From Lineus longissimus (lineage: Eukaryota; Nemertea; Pilidiophora; Heteronemertea; Lineidae): DNA of 64,000 nt. The translations under genes and the position numbers were made by a program. The notes under the pieces were generated by a model. It did no database searches, was not told the origin of the DNA, and was given only the letters and a program-made list of their open reading frames with translations. Position 1 is the stretch's first letter. Each line of letters starts with the position of its first letter. Where the stretch lies: assembly GCF_910592395.1 (NCBI RefSeq), contig NC_088325.1, forward strand, positions 13,146,109 to 13,210,108. Reading direction: 5' to 3'. Shown piece by piece: positions 13,901-26,412 of the stretch.

Positions 13901-15386
13901 TTTACGACCACAGCAAGATTGTGAATGGTGACATTTCAGTTCTTCACACACGCAGGTTTCTCACTTGGATCAGGCTACATCAAGCCGAGTACCATTGTTT
14001 TAACATGCATTTTCTGCCCGCCGCCTGTCAGAGGGTCACTCACAAACGAGTTGTGAGAAGGGACGAAGCAACCGATCACCAGCGCCTGGTGATTCGGTAT
14101 GTCAGAGCCTGAAAGAGTTCATCCCGCTCTTTACGAAGTTCCCATCCCCCGCGAGGTTCCACTTGTTCTCAAACTGCACTGTCTCTGACCCGATGAGGTT
14201 CCGCGGGTTCAGCGTTATCAGCCGTTATCTACCCGACCCAGTGGCCCCACCCCCGCATGTCAGCAATATTTACTATAGAGTAGGATTTCCAGGCAGAATG
14301 AGGTCTCACCCGGATGGTTTGTTGGCGTATGAGAAAGGTTAGAATCGTAAATCACTCGATAAAACACAGAAAAATCGCCTTGAGATTGTTTTGGTTTATC
14401 GGAATCATGCCCATTCCTTTACTAAACTGAGAGATCGTACCTGTTCGAACATATCAATAATGATATCATTTAGGGTATTTCCCAAAGAAACTATTTTGAA
14501 TGTGTGAAATAGTTATTTTCTTCATCTTCTTTTGCCATTATTTTACTATTCTCGAGTCCATGAAGAAGAGAACAAAAATATTTTTGGTTTGGGCCTACTA
14601 AAATCAACCAACAAGGGTGTCTCGCCATTTCGCCTAATCCTAATGTCATTCGCCTGCTGCCATCTCGCCTAATGCCGTTTCGCCTAACGTACCATTTCGC
14701 GTGATGTCAATCGCTAGCTATACTGTTTCTCGTTTTTCGTAACTTGGGCATCTGAGCGATAGGGTATATGGAGGTATGGCTTTTTCAACTGTTCTGTTTT
14801 TTGGCCTGAAGCTGTCGAAGAAAATCAAGTAACAATGCATTGACACAAAATATGGAAAATCTTGGTGAAGTAGCGTAGGACCCCGCTGCGGCGTTGGACA
14901 TGGCCGCAGACAAGACTTGACTCCCACTGCATTCCATACGATGCTAGTAGGCTACAGACCAAGGTAGGCCTATCGTAATATCCGATGTAGATTCTTCTGT
15001 TGGTATCGTAATATGCTTTTCTCTGAATCTACAAATGTGTAACTTCAGCGAAAACTTGACCACAAATTTGAAGCAGAAATCGTGACAGGGAAAGGAAATC
15101 ATTATAGTGTTTATGGATGGAACAAAACATCAATCATCGTGCAAAGCGTAGGAGTTAATCAAACTTAACCTGTCTCCAGATGGTGCATATTAATGAGCAA
15201 TCGTAAATTATTCTCCGCTACTGAACATTATTAGTTAGATTTGGCTTTTCATTGTTGTCTACACCACAGATCGATAGTGGCTGCAGTTTGAGACAGTATT
15301 CCACAAGCCTATCACCCCATACATCTTATGACCACGAGTTTTATTTAAAAGATTCACCTGGTTTTCTCCTAGGTTGAGCCTGATCC
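10955..15386. other. gene-poor stretch
   Basis: No exon is recognised. It contains the G/C-tract fold-back described separately, and near 14.61-14.70 kb a cluster of degenerate CGCCTAATG-type motifs repeated about five times. The 13.5-14.3 kb part is somewhat more GC-rich and could hold a promoter or a 5' exon of the ETS gene downstream, but no splice-framed coding exon can be shown. Confidence 0.4.
11950..12170. mobile_element. degenerate fold-back element with G/C tracts
   Basis: The left arm, read as reverse complement (a G-run, then CTGTGGGGAGATATTAAGCT), resembles the right arm on the plus strand (a G-run, then CTGGGGATACTGAGCT). Both arms continue into similar TTAT..CCT..TTAC tracts. 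The internal TTACGTGTGTTGTCAGTGAG block and the right arm have a homologue near 40.20-40.31 kb. This is a diverged non-autonomous repeat with no open frame. Confidence 0.5.
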
Positions 15387-15621
15387 TATGGCAGGCGGAA
15401 TGTCCAGTTATTCAATAAACTAAGTTTATTCGCAATAAACTAGGTACGTTTATTCGTGAAGAAACTTAGTTTTTTGCAAAAAACTTAGTTTATTCACCAA
15501 TAAACCAAGTTGTTTGCAAAAAACCTAGTTCATTCGAAAGAAACTTGTTTCTTCACGAATAAACCTAGTTTATTGCGAATAAACTTAGTTTATTGAATAA
15601 CTGGACATTCCGCCTGCCATA
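15387..15621. mobile_element. 235-bp palindromic MITE-like element
   Basis: The two ends are long inverted repeats. The left arm starts TATGGCAGGCGGAATGTCC and the right arm ends with its reverse complement; the match extends about 80 nt, interrupted by one 4-base insertion. The interior is a run of roughly 20-nt sub-repeats around AAACTTAGTTT or AAACTAAGTTT cores that are themselves self-complementary. No coding capacity is seen. The transcript or single strand would form an almost continuous hairpin. Confidence 0.85.
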
Positions 15622-18600
15622 TGATTGGCGTTTATTAACAGAATGTCTGATCAGCTACATGTAATGTAGACAGTGCCACCCAAAACAGATCCGCAGGTAC
15701 ACAGGGAGGTGAATACTACCGCCCAACTAACTGCTGATAATGGCCAAATTTGCTAAAGTCAAAGAAATTTGATTTCAAGGTAAACTCACGACTTCCACCT
15801 CTACTTTTATTCTTGCTCTGGCCCTATCCTCGGGTCTTGTAATTGATTATCAGTGAAAAATATCATTGAATGTTGTGTTTAAAAAATGATGTAAAGAGAT
15901 TAACTGTTTTTGTGGAGGTGAAAGATTCTGTGTGGGATATGACGAGGACCATGAAATCAACTTTCATAGGTCTTCATAGGTCGCTTCGATATCAAGACCT
16001 AGATTTATACAGAATGCATTGAGTATGATGAAAAACGATAATAACGGATACATGATTTTATGAACTTTTGTATGAAATTTTTCTGTATTTTCCTTTGGAA
16101 TTAACTGATTTTCGGCCCAACTCTTCAGAACTGACCACTCGAGGAGGCGCATAAACGGGGTCATCAGGTTTTTAAACACTCTCCTTATTCGGGATGATAT
16201 ATGATTATGTCTCTCGGCCAGGCTGAATTCATGCTAAAATAGATAGCAGAAGACAACACGCTGTTTACATATAACAAGTGTGACGTCGAAATCCAGGAGT
16301 CGGGCCATTTCTATAGAATCTGGGTCACTGCATAATCAAATATGGGACACGACCAAATTCGTATTCAGATCATTTAGAATTGGCTGAATTCGTATTTACA
16401 TCAATGTACACGTTTGTGTTGAAATGCACGAAAAATCTGGTCAGCTAATGGTGAAGTGAAGATATTTTATCTCCAGGAATACTATCAAAATCATTAGATG
16501 AATGAATGCGCATGCGCGAGCGTAAAATTGAACCCACGATCAAGGCGGCCTATTATATCGATATATCTTGTTTTCGATCATAATTTTCATTGACAAAATT
16601 ACAGGATATGCATATTTCACGGCGAAATAATGATATATGAAAAGTTATTTTGAACGAATGTTGACTCTGAGTAAACTTGTTTCATTTTCTGGAAACATTC
16701 CTTCAACAAAAGCGCCATGTTTACACAACATCCCTGAATCCGTTTTAAACAGTATTTCATCAAATGATCCAACAATTAAACGCTGAATTCATGTGAATAA
16801 ATACTCAAAATATGCGAGGTTTCCTGTTCTGTGAATACAACAGTAGACTACTATAGGCCTACGGTACAGATTTTTTTAGGAAATCATCATTATATCATAA
16901 AAAGTCCTCGTGAAGGTAGCCGGACCCCTTTCCCTAATTTCTGGATCGGCCATTGGGCCTTTTCGTCGGATGAAATTGTCCCAAATGATAATTTACCAAG
17001 TTATTCTGGAAGCATTTTTCTTCATTAGTCGTTGCAATTGACTTATAACTTGTCTTTTAGAGGCCTACTTTACCCTATAACGTACCAAAAAGTCAGGGTG
17101 TAATTTGAAAAATATTTGTGCTCGAGTTTCAAAATCGAAAATATTTACCGAGAGATCGATTGATTCAAGTCAAAACAATCCCACGCGCGAAAGACTCATT
17201 TTACAACTTCTGGAGTAAAATGTAAAAATAAGTTTCTTAGTCATTAGCGGACGGATCATAGATAGGGCTTGAAGGATGTTCCTATATATATAAGAGATCA
17301 AGAGGTTTGTTTTTGGCGAGTAGGCCTAAGTGTAGGCCCTGGGAGTGGGTGAGGACCTGAATCACCATGTTTTCTTGACAAAATGTTCGATAAAATCATG
17401 ATTCTAGGACCCTCAGAAGTGTTAGAGAGCTGTCAAAGAGAGTCGAATTGTAGGTATTGAAAACCGTAATATGATGATAGTTATAGTCATTTTGAGAACT
17501 CGGGTTACTTGTGGGCAATGGGTGGCCCGTTTTAATGAATTTTATAAACTCTGCGCCACAGGTCCACCCCACCTCCTGCATCGGATTTTGAGTGAGATTC
17601 CAGACAAAACCTGGGAATTTTTCTCCCAATAAAAATATTACCCCTTCTTGAGGACCCTTGGGGGGTTTATGTCCTTGTACGTGTGTACATTTTCCACGGG
17701 TCTTTGCGGCAGATTTTATACAGAATGCCGACTGTTTTTATTTATTCGCCCATTATGTACTAAATCGGGTCTTCAGTGGCGGTCTTGATGTTTTAGTTAG
17801 TGAACGTGCACGACAGTGGGTTAAATTTGTTCTTCTTGTAATTAGCTTCTGAGTGGCTTTTACTTTTGATAGCCTGGGAGAAAGAACTGGAAAGGAAAAC
17901 ACACAAATAGGCTAGCGGTGTACATAAACTCAATTACCCTTGCACCCGCCATACCAAAGGTGAGTGATTGTGTGACGCGCGTCATGGTACCACGGAAATA
18001 ATGTGAGAGGTAATAAACACGTTGCAATCAACCCTTTCATGTGGAGACTGGCAATAAACTGATTTACTCAATGTGGAAATGTATAGTTGACCAAAGGCAC
18101 CAAAATTTTGGCTAGAACTTGAAATCTTGAAAACAACAAGAACTCGTTCAAAACGAGTTGAATGCCCATTTCAGAAGGATGGGAGTCTGTTCTTTGTTTT
18201 CCCGAGAACAGCCCAACGGCAAGATTTCAAGTTCTAGCCAAAATAGTGGTGCCCTTGGTCAACCCTTTGACTTACGTCCCATCCTTCGAGGAGAGGCTAC
18301 TGTAGCATGCCGACCTGGTAAATTGTTAACTAGGATCGTCCAGTTCTTACAAATAATAACATGCATGGAAACTTTTGATAAAATCCCTCCAAGTATTCGC
18401 TATCCGAAACCGTATACTCTTATGGACTGAGATAGGCCTACTTCTTGTACCTAGGCCTATACCAAGCATAGTTAAAAGTATTTACGATCTCATGCAGTGC
18501 ATTTAGTATGACTATCTAAACCAATGGGATAATATGGCACATCACGACCACTTGACAGCAAATAAAGTGGGACATGGCTGGCGTGTGCACGCCGTCGCGC

Positions 18601-21600
18601 TTACGACGAATTACCATAAATTACCATTTGTAATGATTAGCAGGAACTCGCAGCGGCCATGTGGTAGCCTTTTCATGAGAGTTCGATTCAATGAGTTTCC
18701 GGCTGGCTGTCAATCAAGACCAGGACAGGCCTATTCTGTGTATCATTACTCATAATTTCGACCAATCGGGTAGGCACATCTCCCAAATATGGGAGCCGGC
18801 GAAAGTTGACGAGAACTTTTCCTGGCAGTGGGTAATTCAATAACAGTGGACTACACATGGTATAAAGTCGACAGGATAGATTTTAAAGTTTATATTTGCT
18901 AAAGTAAGCAACAAGGACAGATGTTAAAGTCAACAGAAGTCAAAAATCAGTTTTGGATTGAAACTTTCCTGGAGTTCATGGAGATGTAAAACCTTTTCAA
19001 AGGGATGCTGGCACATTCTCAGGATAATATCTAACATCATTCCAATCTCCAAGGACGGTGGACTGTTTGCCTTTTATACTTTTGGATAACTTTACAATTT
19101 TAATTGTTCTACAAGCATTCCTACAACCTCATACGGCGCTGGTAGCCGATTTTGGATAAAAAGCTGAATTTTGGTAAGTACAACATCATTTTGCGACATG
19201 GTGACCAAAGTGGCCACTTTCTGGTATCGTCGTCTGCAGCAAATGGTATGTCACGTGACAGGGTCTAAATCAGGGCTTTTCCCTTGGGCAATGGAACCTT
19301 GTGCTGTTTACACTTAGAGTAAGGAAGAGTCTAATGTTTACCTTTCGGATTCTGGATGTCAATTATGGCACTAAAAATAAATTGCGCCCTCTAGCAAAAC
19401 AATATGGCCTCCACCAGTTCGCAGACTTTAAATTATTCATCGCCATTCTGATTAAAGTCGAAGAGGGGACGTGACTATAACTTCTTTATATTCGTGAGAA
19501 GATCATTCTTTGCCTTGAAATGCACGAGATCATCTAGGCCATGAAATGTACTCTGAAAATGTCTTGTTACTTTCCGCGTCAACACTAGTGCAAAACGATC
19601 CCCATCTTTTTTTGTCGCCAGATCGTGCCCACTTTTCTTGTGTTATGTTAAATTCTGTTCTGGGCCTGTTGGTATTACCTGTTGATGATATCCGCTACTG
19701 GTCCTCAAAAAGAAAACAACAGCTACAATTGTTCAAGTTAATGATAAGAACTAATATAAAGACCATCCGCTCAACTGACTCTGACCAAGCAGCAAGGCAC
19801 TGACTATAATTAGCGACGACATTTCAATTCCCCTTCACCAGCCGATCCAGCTAATTAACTAAACGGCATAATGAACTTTCCTAATTATTATTTAGTATCT
19901 CAACTATGTTAATTGGCGCATGGCGGCATTGTCACTGTTGCTGCCAGCATAGTTTTGCTATCATTCCGAATACGATATTTATCAACTAAACGTTCATCGG
20001 TATTATGTTTGTAAAGGACAGATTTAAATACCTTTCGAAGTCATTTTAACATTTATGCCCACGCTGTAACTGCAAATTGAAATCATGGGATCTTCTGAAA
20101 TCGGCGTGATGAGTGTGCCGATAAGTTCCTATGCCAAGTTCCGAGAGTTACTTCACAAATCGCAACAAAACCGACATTTCTGAGAGAAAGACTCCCTGAG
20201 ATGACGTGTTTGGGAAGCTCCCTAGAATAATGCCATCCCTTGACTGTGAAATCATAAAGCATACAACACCGTGTTTGAACCTGCTTCTCATAGGCCTATG
20301 TATCTGTTTCCCAAATTTGCAATATTTCTCTGATAGACTATATACTACATGAACATGTATGGCATGAAGTATTATTTTGAAACAATGAGTAACTTGTGAA
20401 ATTTCGACCCCATGTTGAAACAAAATAGGGAAGTTTTCATCGTCATTCATTGACAAATATGTATTATTAAGAACAATTTATTTCGATAAGAGCTGTCTAA
20501 CTGCATCACATGGAAATGACGCAATTATAGTGTCATAAAATGACTTCACTGTCTGAGTCGACGGACGATTATCGAAATGTACTTTTTTGGCATCCACATC
20601 AGAATAGGAATGAGACAGATAGGAACGATTTTAATTAAGAGTTTCAACTTCTGATCAGGCCAAAAAGGGTTAACAGTCAAGAAGAGCCTGGTGAACCCGA
20701 TGACTCCACTCTCTCCAGAGATACTATATATGTCACCAGTAAACATGACTTTATGTCCAGTTAATTGCTCACTATCAATTGGCATATGATGCCTGGCTTG
20801 CACGGGCACTATATATATAAAGTCTACCACGACTATATCCAAATGATATGCATGTACATATGTGAAGTCGGTTAGAAGAGGCTAATCACGAAATCATGAA
20901 AATTAAAACTGTGTTATGAAATTGATTTACAGAGCAAAACTACAGCGAATTCCAAAAATAGACCCTTTTTATTCTCGCGATTCCATCAAAAAATCTGAAG
21001 AAAAAAAATTCCCGTCTTTGACGGACGACGAAATTTCTTTCCTGATTTCGAATTAACAGGACGTTTCTCTGATTTTTATTTCGCGAATCGAGACTACTCG
21101 CGAAATTCGCGAAAATAAAAGCTCGCGAAGATGTGGCAGTTCGCAGTATTAAGTTATCACCTGATGATGTTATCATATCTCAACTGGCAAAAGTCCGGTC
21201 CTACTTAAAATAATTTTATTTAACACTCGCTAGACTGTCAATTTGATGAGCATATTGTCCAATTGGCAAAGGCAACTAACGTTTCCCCGAGGCTGAGATT
21301 GCCGCCTGTCCAATAAAAAGACGCCGTTATTTTCTGCTGATTTCGCTTCCTGGCCTATCAAATGATCCTGAATGTAGTAAGTTTCATGCATTAGCGAATA
21401 GGGAAGTAAAACACTATCAAATTTGCTTTTCATGCAGATAGCTAAACAAAGCGGAATCTAGGTCAACATTAAACTACATTGCAGGAGTCAAATATTTACA
21501 CGACAGACAATTATTATCATAAAATAGTACAAATATAATATAATGTTTGTATCAAATGTCCTAATTTCTCGCGATAGAATCCATTTACGTCCGATTTAAT

Positions 21601-23680
21601 GTACTAAACATACTAAATGGCAATGTACATGAAATCTGCTATGGCTCAGAAGAGGAAATAAACTGATGCGTCAGTCTACAACTTTCTTCAGATCAATTTA
21701 TCATTATGGCCTGTCCGACTGTATACATTACGTTTTGTATTCGAAACAGTCTCGCAGTCTCAATCCATATACATTACGTATTGTGTATACCACAATTATG
21801 ATTTTTGCCCTTTACCTCGCAGATAAAGAATTCAGGCCTCGTCCAATACACTATCTATATGTAAAGCCTGCTCGTACATCGGCCTAAATTTCCATCGTTC
21901 TACTGCCTTGTCAAAGGCTTTCGTGGGGGTCGATTGTCAAAAACGGCAAAGGCAAATACACGTAATGACGGAAAATACTGCAAATATTTCCCATAGCCGG
22001 CCGTTAGGCATCGAATTTATACTCTTCAGCCATTTTAAGTTCGTGGATTTTAAGAGGATGACATATAGCTCTTTTTCTGTCTTTGATATACTGACGGTCT
22101 GATATCAGGATAGAACAAAACTACATTAGATAAAACTGAAAGGGTTAGCATTACTCATCAGTCCTGATGGTAACCTTGCCCTGGGTCAAAGCCAAGGAGC
22201 ATGCGAATGCCTCAGTGTTGTTCGCGCTATCTGTAGGACATGAAATCGGCCCACTTTTTATCCGGGATTGAAGAATGGCTTCAACAAGCAGATGGTCTTA
22301 CTGTTTCCTTTAATAGATTAGTCATTAGTAATGAGTTTGAGTGCACTATTGATGGTGCCCACTCGAATTGATATTTGGTAAGGGCCTACGTTGACATCAG
22401 TTTTGATGACAAATATTCAAAACACATTTTCACAATCTAAAGGGAAGTATCCATTCCATAAAATCCCAGCACTAATTTCTTCTTCCTCTTCTTCATTGGG
22501 CCCCACTTGTCCTGCACTGACGGGGGGCCGTGCACTGACGATCCTGGAACTATTTGAATGTTGTATTCTGTCCATAAGTTGTTGCAGTTCAATATCATTA
22601 CCAAAAATCAATCGTCATTATTGTATCAAATTAATGACCGTTACCGAAACCGATCGTAGCGCCGCGTAGTATTATTTTATGAAACTACCGTCCACTCTGA
22701 GTCACTTTTCGGCGAAATTTATGAACATGCTCAGACAGTCTGTTTGATAACCACAAAACATGACTCATTCCTAAGTTCGAACACGTTCAACCAGACCTGG
22801 GGGCGGATAATCAAAAACGTTTGACAGCTTGGTCACTGCCACTGGTCTTCGAGTGCCAGTGCCCACAGAAATAATGCTTTCTCAAATATGTTGTCAGGGT
22901 GGCGCCCCTTTGACCCCCAGAAACTCAATACCATTCATACATGAACAGTATTTATAAAAGATTCAAACCAGTTACCAGAGCTGAAATTTTAAATGTTCTA
23001 AACCGTCAACATTGAAATTCACTGCAGGTTGAAAATCGTACAGAAATGTCGTTAATTCATCCCATTTTCAACCTGTGAATTAGTCTCGATGGCCGCATCC
23101 GTAACCCAGGGCGACCAAACAACACGTTTTATCTGTTGCATTCAAACATGATTCGCAAACAGACTCGTCTGGCTGCTTTTGCCTCCGGTTTAAATCTAAA
23201 TCTTAAACAGCTTCCGATGACCTTTTTACATTATTTGATAATGCAAGGCCACCGGACATCGCGCGGCTTTCGACTTTATGAGGCATTGCGTCCCGGGGCG
23301 TACCTGTCTGTTTGGTTCTAAATCTATCCCAACCCCTCTGGACTTTACATAAATTATTCCTTTTTTTATTTTGCTGAAAATACACTTGTCGGAATAACTT
23401 GTTTCAGAATATTATTAGCATATTTAGAACTTTTTGTCACATTTCTGCTGATTTTATTTGCGCGGCCTCGGGTCATTTGCTTTAAAAGACAACTGACATT
23501 GCAGAATTTATTGCAAAAAAAACGTCTTAGTGGGCGCTGGCCGGTGTAACAATCATTGAAATGACCATTTTTAATTCTTAATGCCAGAATTTTTCCAGGG
23601 ACCAAAGAATCACATTTATGTCCGCGATTGAATTTGCATATGAAAGGTTATTAACATTTTTTTTCATTCTGCCTCTTTCA
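15622..23680. other. gene-poor stretch upstream of the ETS gene
   Basis: No coding exon is supportable. It includes a fold-back at 18.09-18.26 kb and a patch at 20.94-21.14 kb rich in TCGCGA-type motifs that looks like repeat debris. Because the ETS coding exon is preceded by a good acceptor, part of this stretch is probably its 5' intron, with a non-coding first exon that I cannot locate. Confidence 0.4.
18087..18262. mobile_element. fold-back element, about 175 bp
   Basis: The left arm TTGACCAAAGGCACC..TTTTGGCTAGAACTTGAAATCTTG is mirrored at the right end by CAAGATTTCAAGTTCTAGCC..GGTGCCCTTGGTCAA, giving arms of about 43 nt with a few mismatches. A smaller inverted pair (CTCGTT/AACGAG) lies inside. 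No open reading frame; a typical non-autonomous inverted-repeat element. Confidence 0.75.
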
Positions 23681-26412
23681 GTACTTCCTGCGAACGCGCA
23701 TGCTCGTCTAATTTGAATGGGACCTCATCCTAGTGCTGAGATGTTGGACGAAAACATGAACCTGAACTGCCCCTCACCATTAACCGCCTGGCTACTCTCA
23801 GAGGCGGAGGTGGAGTCCGGCACCATCACAGCAGACGACCTTACATCACTAACAACAACACAGCAAACGCTTCCGACGCTCACATCGGTCATGACGTCAG
23901 TGGCGGAGCAGGCGTTGATAAATTCACGCATGACGGAAGCAGAGCTCGGATCATCGCCGCAAAAATATACAGACTATCAGAATATGACGTCATCGTGCGA
24001 CACATTCCAGGATTTATCACCGATGACGTCATCATCATCACTGTCCAATGAAGCAATAGAGAAAATCGCCTCGGCGATTACAACCATTCCTAATGAAACA
24101 TTAGAAAAATTTGCCTCTGCAATCAGCACTGCCTCAGATTTAGCAATCTCAAAACTCACTTCCGCCAACGATCAGACACTTGTGACGTCACTTCCGTTAA
24201 GTGACCCGCCATCTTACGAGGATCACATGGCGTCTTGTAAAGGGTGTGCTAAAAACAATAATAACGGACACAGTCATGTGAAAATGGAGCGTGCTACTTG
24301 TCAATATTCTTTCGGATACGGCGGTCAAAGTTCACAGATGTCTTCGCCGCCTTTATCGAATTTGCCCATAAAATTAGAACAACAAGAGCCACCCGTGGGA
24401 GCTGCAAATACATTTCCATTAGGTGAGTAAGTTCCCTCCTTTCCCCTAACATAAGGATATAGCTAAGTTCCTTGCTTAAGGTGAACTACAGGCAGGAGTA
24501 CCAACACAAATGTCCATTAAGCCATGCAGTCACAGGCGAGAGACAGTAGGTTGTATATCAGGTTTATAGTCGGCAGCTGATCGCTCGCTATGACTTTCGT
24601 ACCTTCTCGCGCCTGTGCTTACGCCAGGATTCATGGAGTATGAATTCAGCTCCGGCGGCCTACGGAGAGTTACCCCTTACCCGCTTATTAACTTCAAACA
24701 ACATAAGTATCACGAACACGGAAAACCAGTTCCGTCTGACATCTCAGAGTGTGAACTTTCACAGAAAGAAATATACGTGTGAAAAACAGAAAGAACCCCC
24801 GGCCGTTGATTCATGATGTAATTGACAAGATCACGTGCATATAATGTGAATGTACGACGTCACACTGCATCTAGTCCTTTACAACGCGCTGAACGATTAT
24901 TATGCGAATATGTGTACGTTTGGTAAGTCCACCCCTTAACCGGCTTACGTTAAACTTGGCGGCAGCGTTGTCGTCACCATTCGTGCTGACGTTCAGCTTC
25001 CAGAGGCCCGTTCGTTCAAAACAAGGTAGTCACCAACTCGGTGCATTAAGCTTACCTTGCTTAACTTAAAGATAGCGTTAAATACAACACCCTGTTGGTG
25101 ACATTTTGTTTAATCAACCAAGCCCTGCAACTTATTTTCAGAATATTGGTTAGCGAATCTTTTTTGGCGCATTATCTCACCTAAATCTAATGTTTCTCTC
25201 TTATCTTCAGATCTCACGCAATCGAGTGATATGTTCAAGATGCCGCAGTCTTTCCCGATCCCGACCGGTAAGTTAGATTCAGTTTACCAGTGCCTCAAAT
25301 AATGGTATAGAATAGCAAGGATATCACAGTGGGTCTTAAGAGGTTTTACGTTTTAACGCCAGCACCCCTTGCGCCAGCACGGACCTACATGTAATCATGT
25401 CCGTGGCGAAAACTTGTTTTTGGAGGACAGTTGGGCCCATGGCCTGAATACTTTGATGACCAGTGCCCGGCTGTTCAAAAGCAGTTTGTCACTAACGCTG
25501 GCGTTATCTGAACTTGGCGTTAAGTCTAATGTGCTTTAATGAAGGATATAACGCCATGTTAAGTTCACATCAGCGTTCATGACAAAACTTGTTTTGAAAA
25601 ACCAGGCCCTTGTGTTAAAAATGTCAACTTTCATTCAAGTGTGATCACATTTTTGACATTCAATTTCTCTTTTAGCTGGCGGTCAGATCCAACTATGGCA
25701 GTTCCTCCTCGAGCTCCTGACGGACGGGCGTAATACCAGTTGTATCGCGTGGGACGGGCCCAACGGAGAGTTCCGAATGGTGGACCCGGAAGAAGTCGCG
25801 AGACGCTGGGGAAAGCGAAAGAACAAACCAAATATGAATTATGATAAGCTGTCAAGGGCACTCAGGTAAGATAATGTTCAGTCAAATTGTGAACTATGTC
25901 GCTGCAAGGCTTGTTGATTCTTCCATCATTGCATCAGGACTGATGATGTTTCTTCGCCAGACTAAAGACATGCACTGCCTAATTTCAACCCGAGGTCCGC
26001 TTGTGTAAAATGAAATCCACTAATATTCAGGTATGATAATGCATCATGTTTCCGTCTCCTATCCAGGTATTATTACGACAAGTTGATCATGACGAAGGTA
26101 CACGGCAAACGATACACGTACAAGTTTAACTTCAAGGTCATCTATCAGAACAGCCGCCCCACCATGGATACCGCCGGCCTCGCCCTGAGCCAGGCCATGC
26201 AACAGCCTGAGGTCCAGAACGGTTACATCACAGCGCCGAAGTATGAGATGGACCACGGGTACTTGGCTGATGGTCGTATGCTGGACATGCAGGATAGCTG
26301 GGGGCTCAAGCACTACCCACCACCGCCGTATCCTGCGTACCAAAACTACGGATTTTACCCACCTTCCGGTATGATACAGCCGATGGTGTCGCCACTTTAT
26401 TACCAACAGTAA
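23681..26412 (+). CDS. ETS-domain transcription factor, ERG/FLI/FEV class
   Basis: Coding exons: 23717-24422, 25211-25267, 25676-25865 and 26067-26412 (432 aa; phases 1, 1, 2). The first coding exon starts after a good acceptor at 23679-23680, so a non-coding exon lies upstream. The winged helix-turn-helix ETS domain spans about residues 257-340, from [14 protein letters not shown] through [17 protein letters not shown] to [10 protein letters not shown]. The two recognition-helix arginines are in RALR. ERG-type [10 protein letters not shown] and [10 protein letters not shown] support the ERG/FLI/FEV class. No Pointed domain is visible; the N-terminal 235 residues are Ser/Thr-rich and acidic, as expected of an activation region. 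SUMO-type motifs VKME (K189) and IKLE (K219) are present. The C-terminus is rich in Tyr and Pro and ends LYYQQ. It should bind GGAA sites in the nucleus. Lack of a Pointed domain recalls FEV, but the upstream region is much longer, so I give no symbol. Confidence 0.9.
25465..25609. mobile_element. fold-back element in ETS intron
   Basis: It lies between the second and third ETS coding exons. The left end GCCCGGCTGTTCAAAAGCAG is matched in inverse at the right end by CTTGTTTTGAAAAACCAGGC, and inner blocks CACTAACGCTGGCGTTAT and ATAACGCCATG also pair. Similar AACGCTG and TTCAAAACAAG pieces occur near 24.96-25.04 kb in the preceding intron, which suggests a second decayed copy. No open frame. 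Confidence 0.55.
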
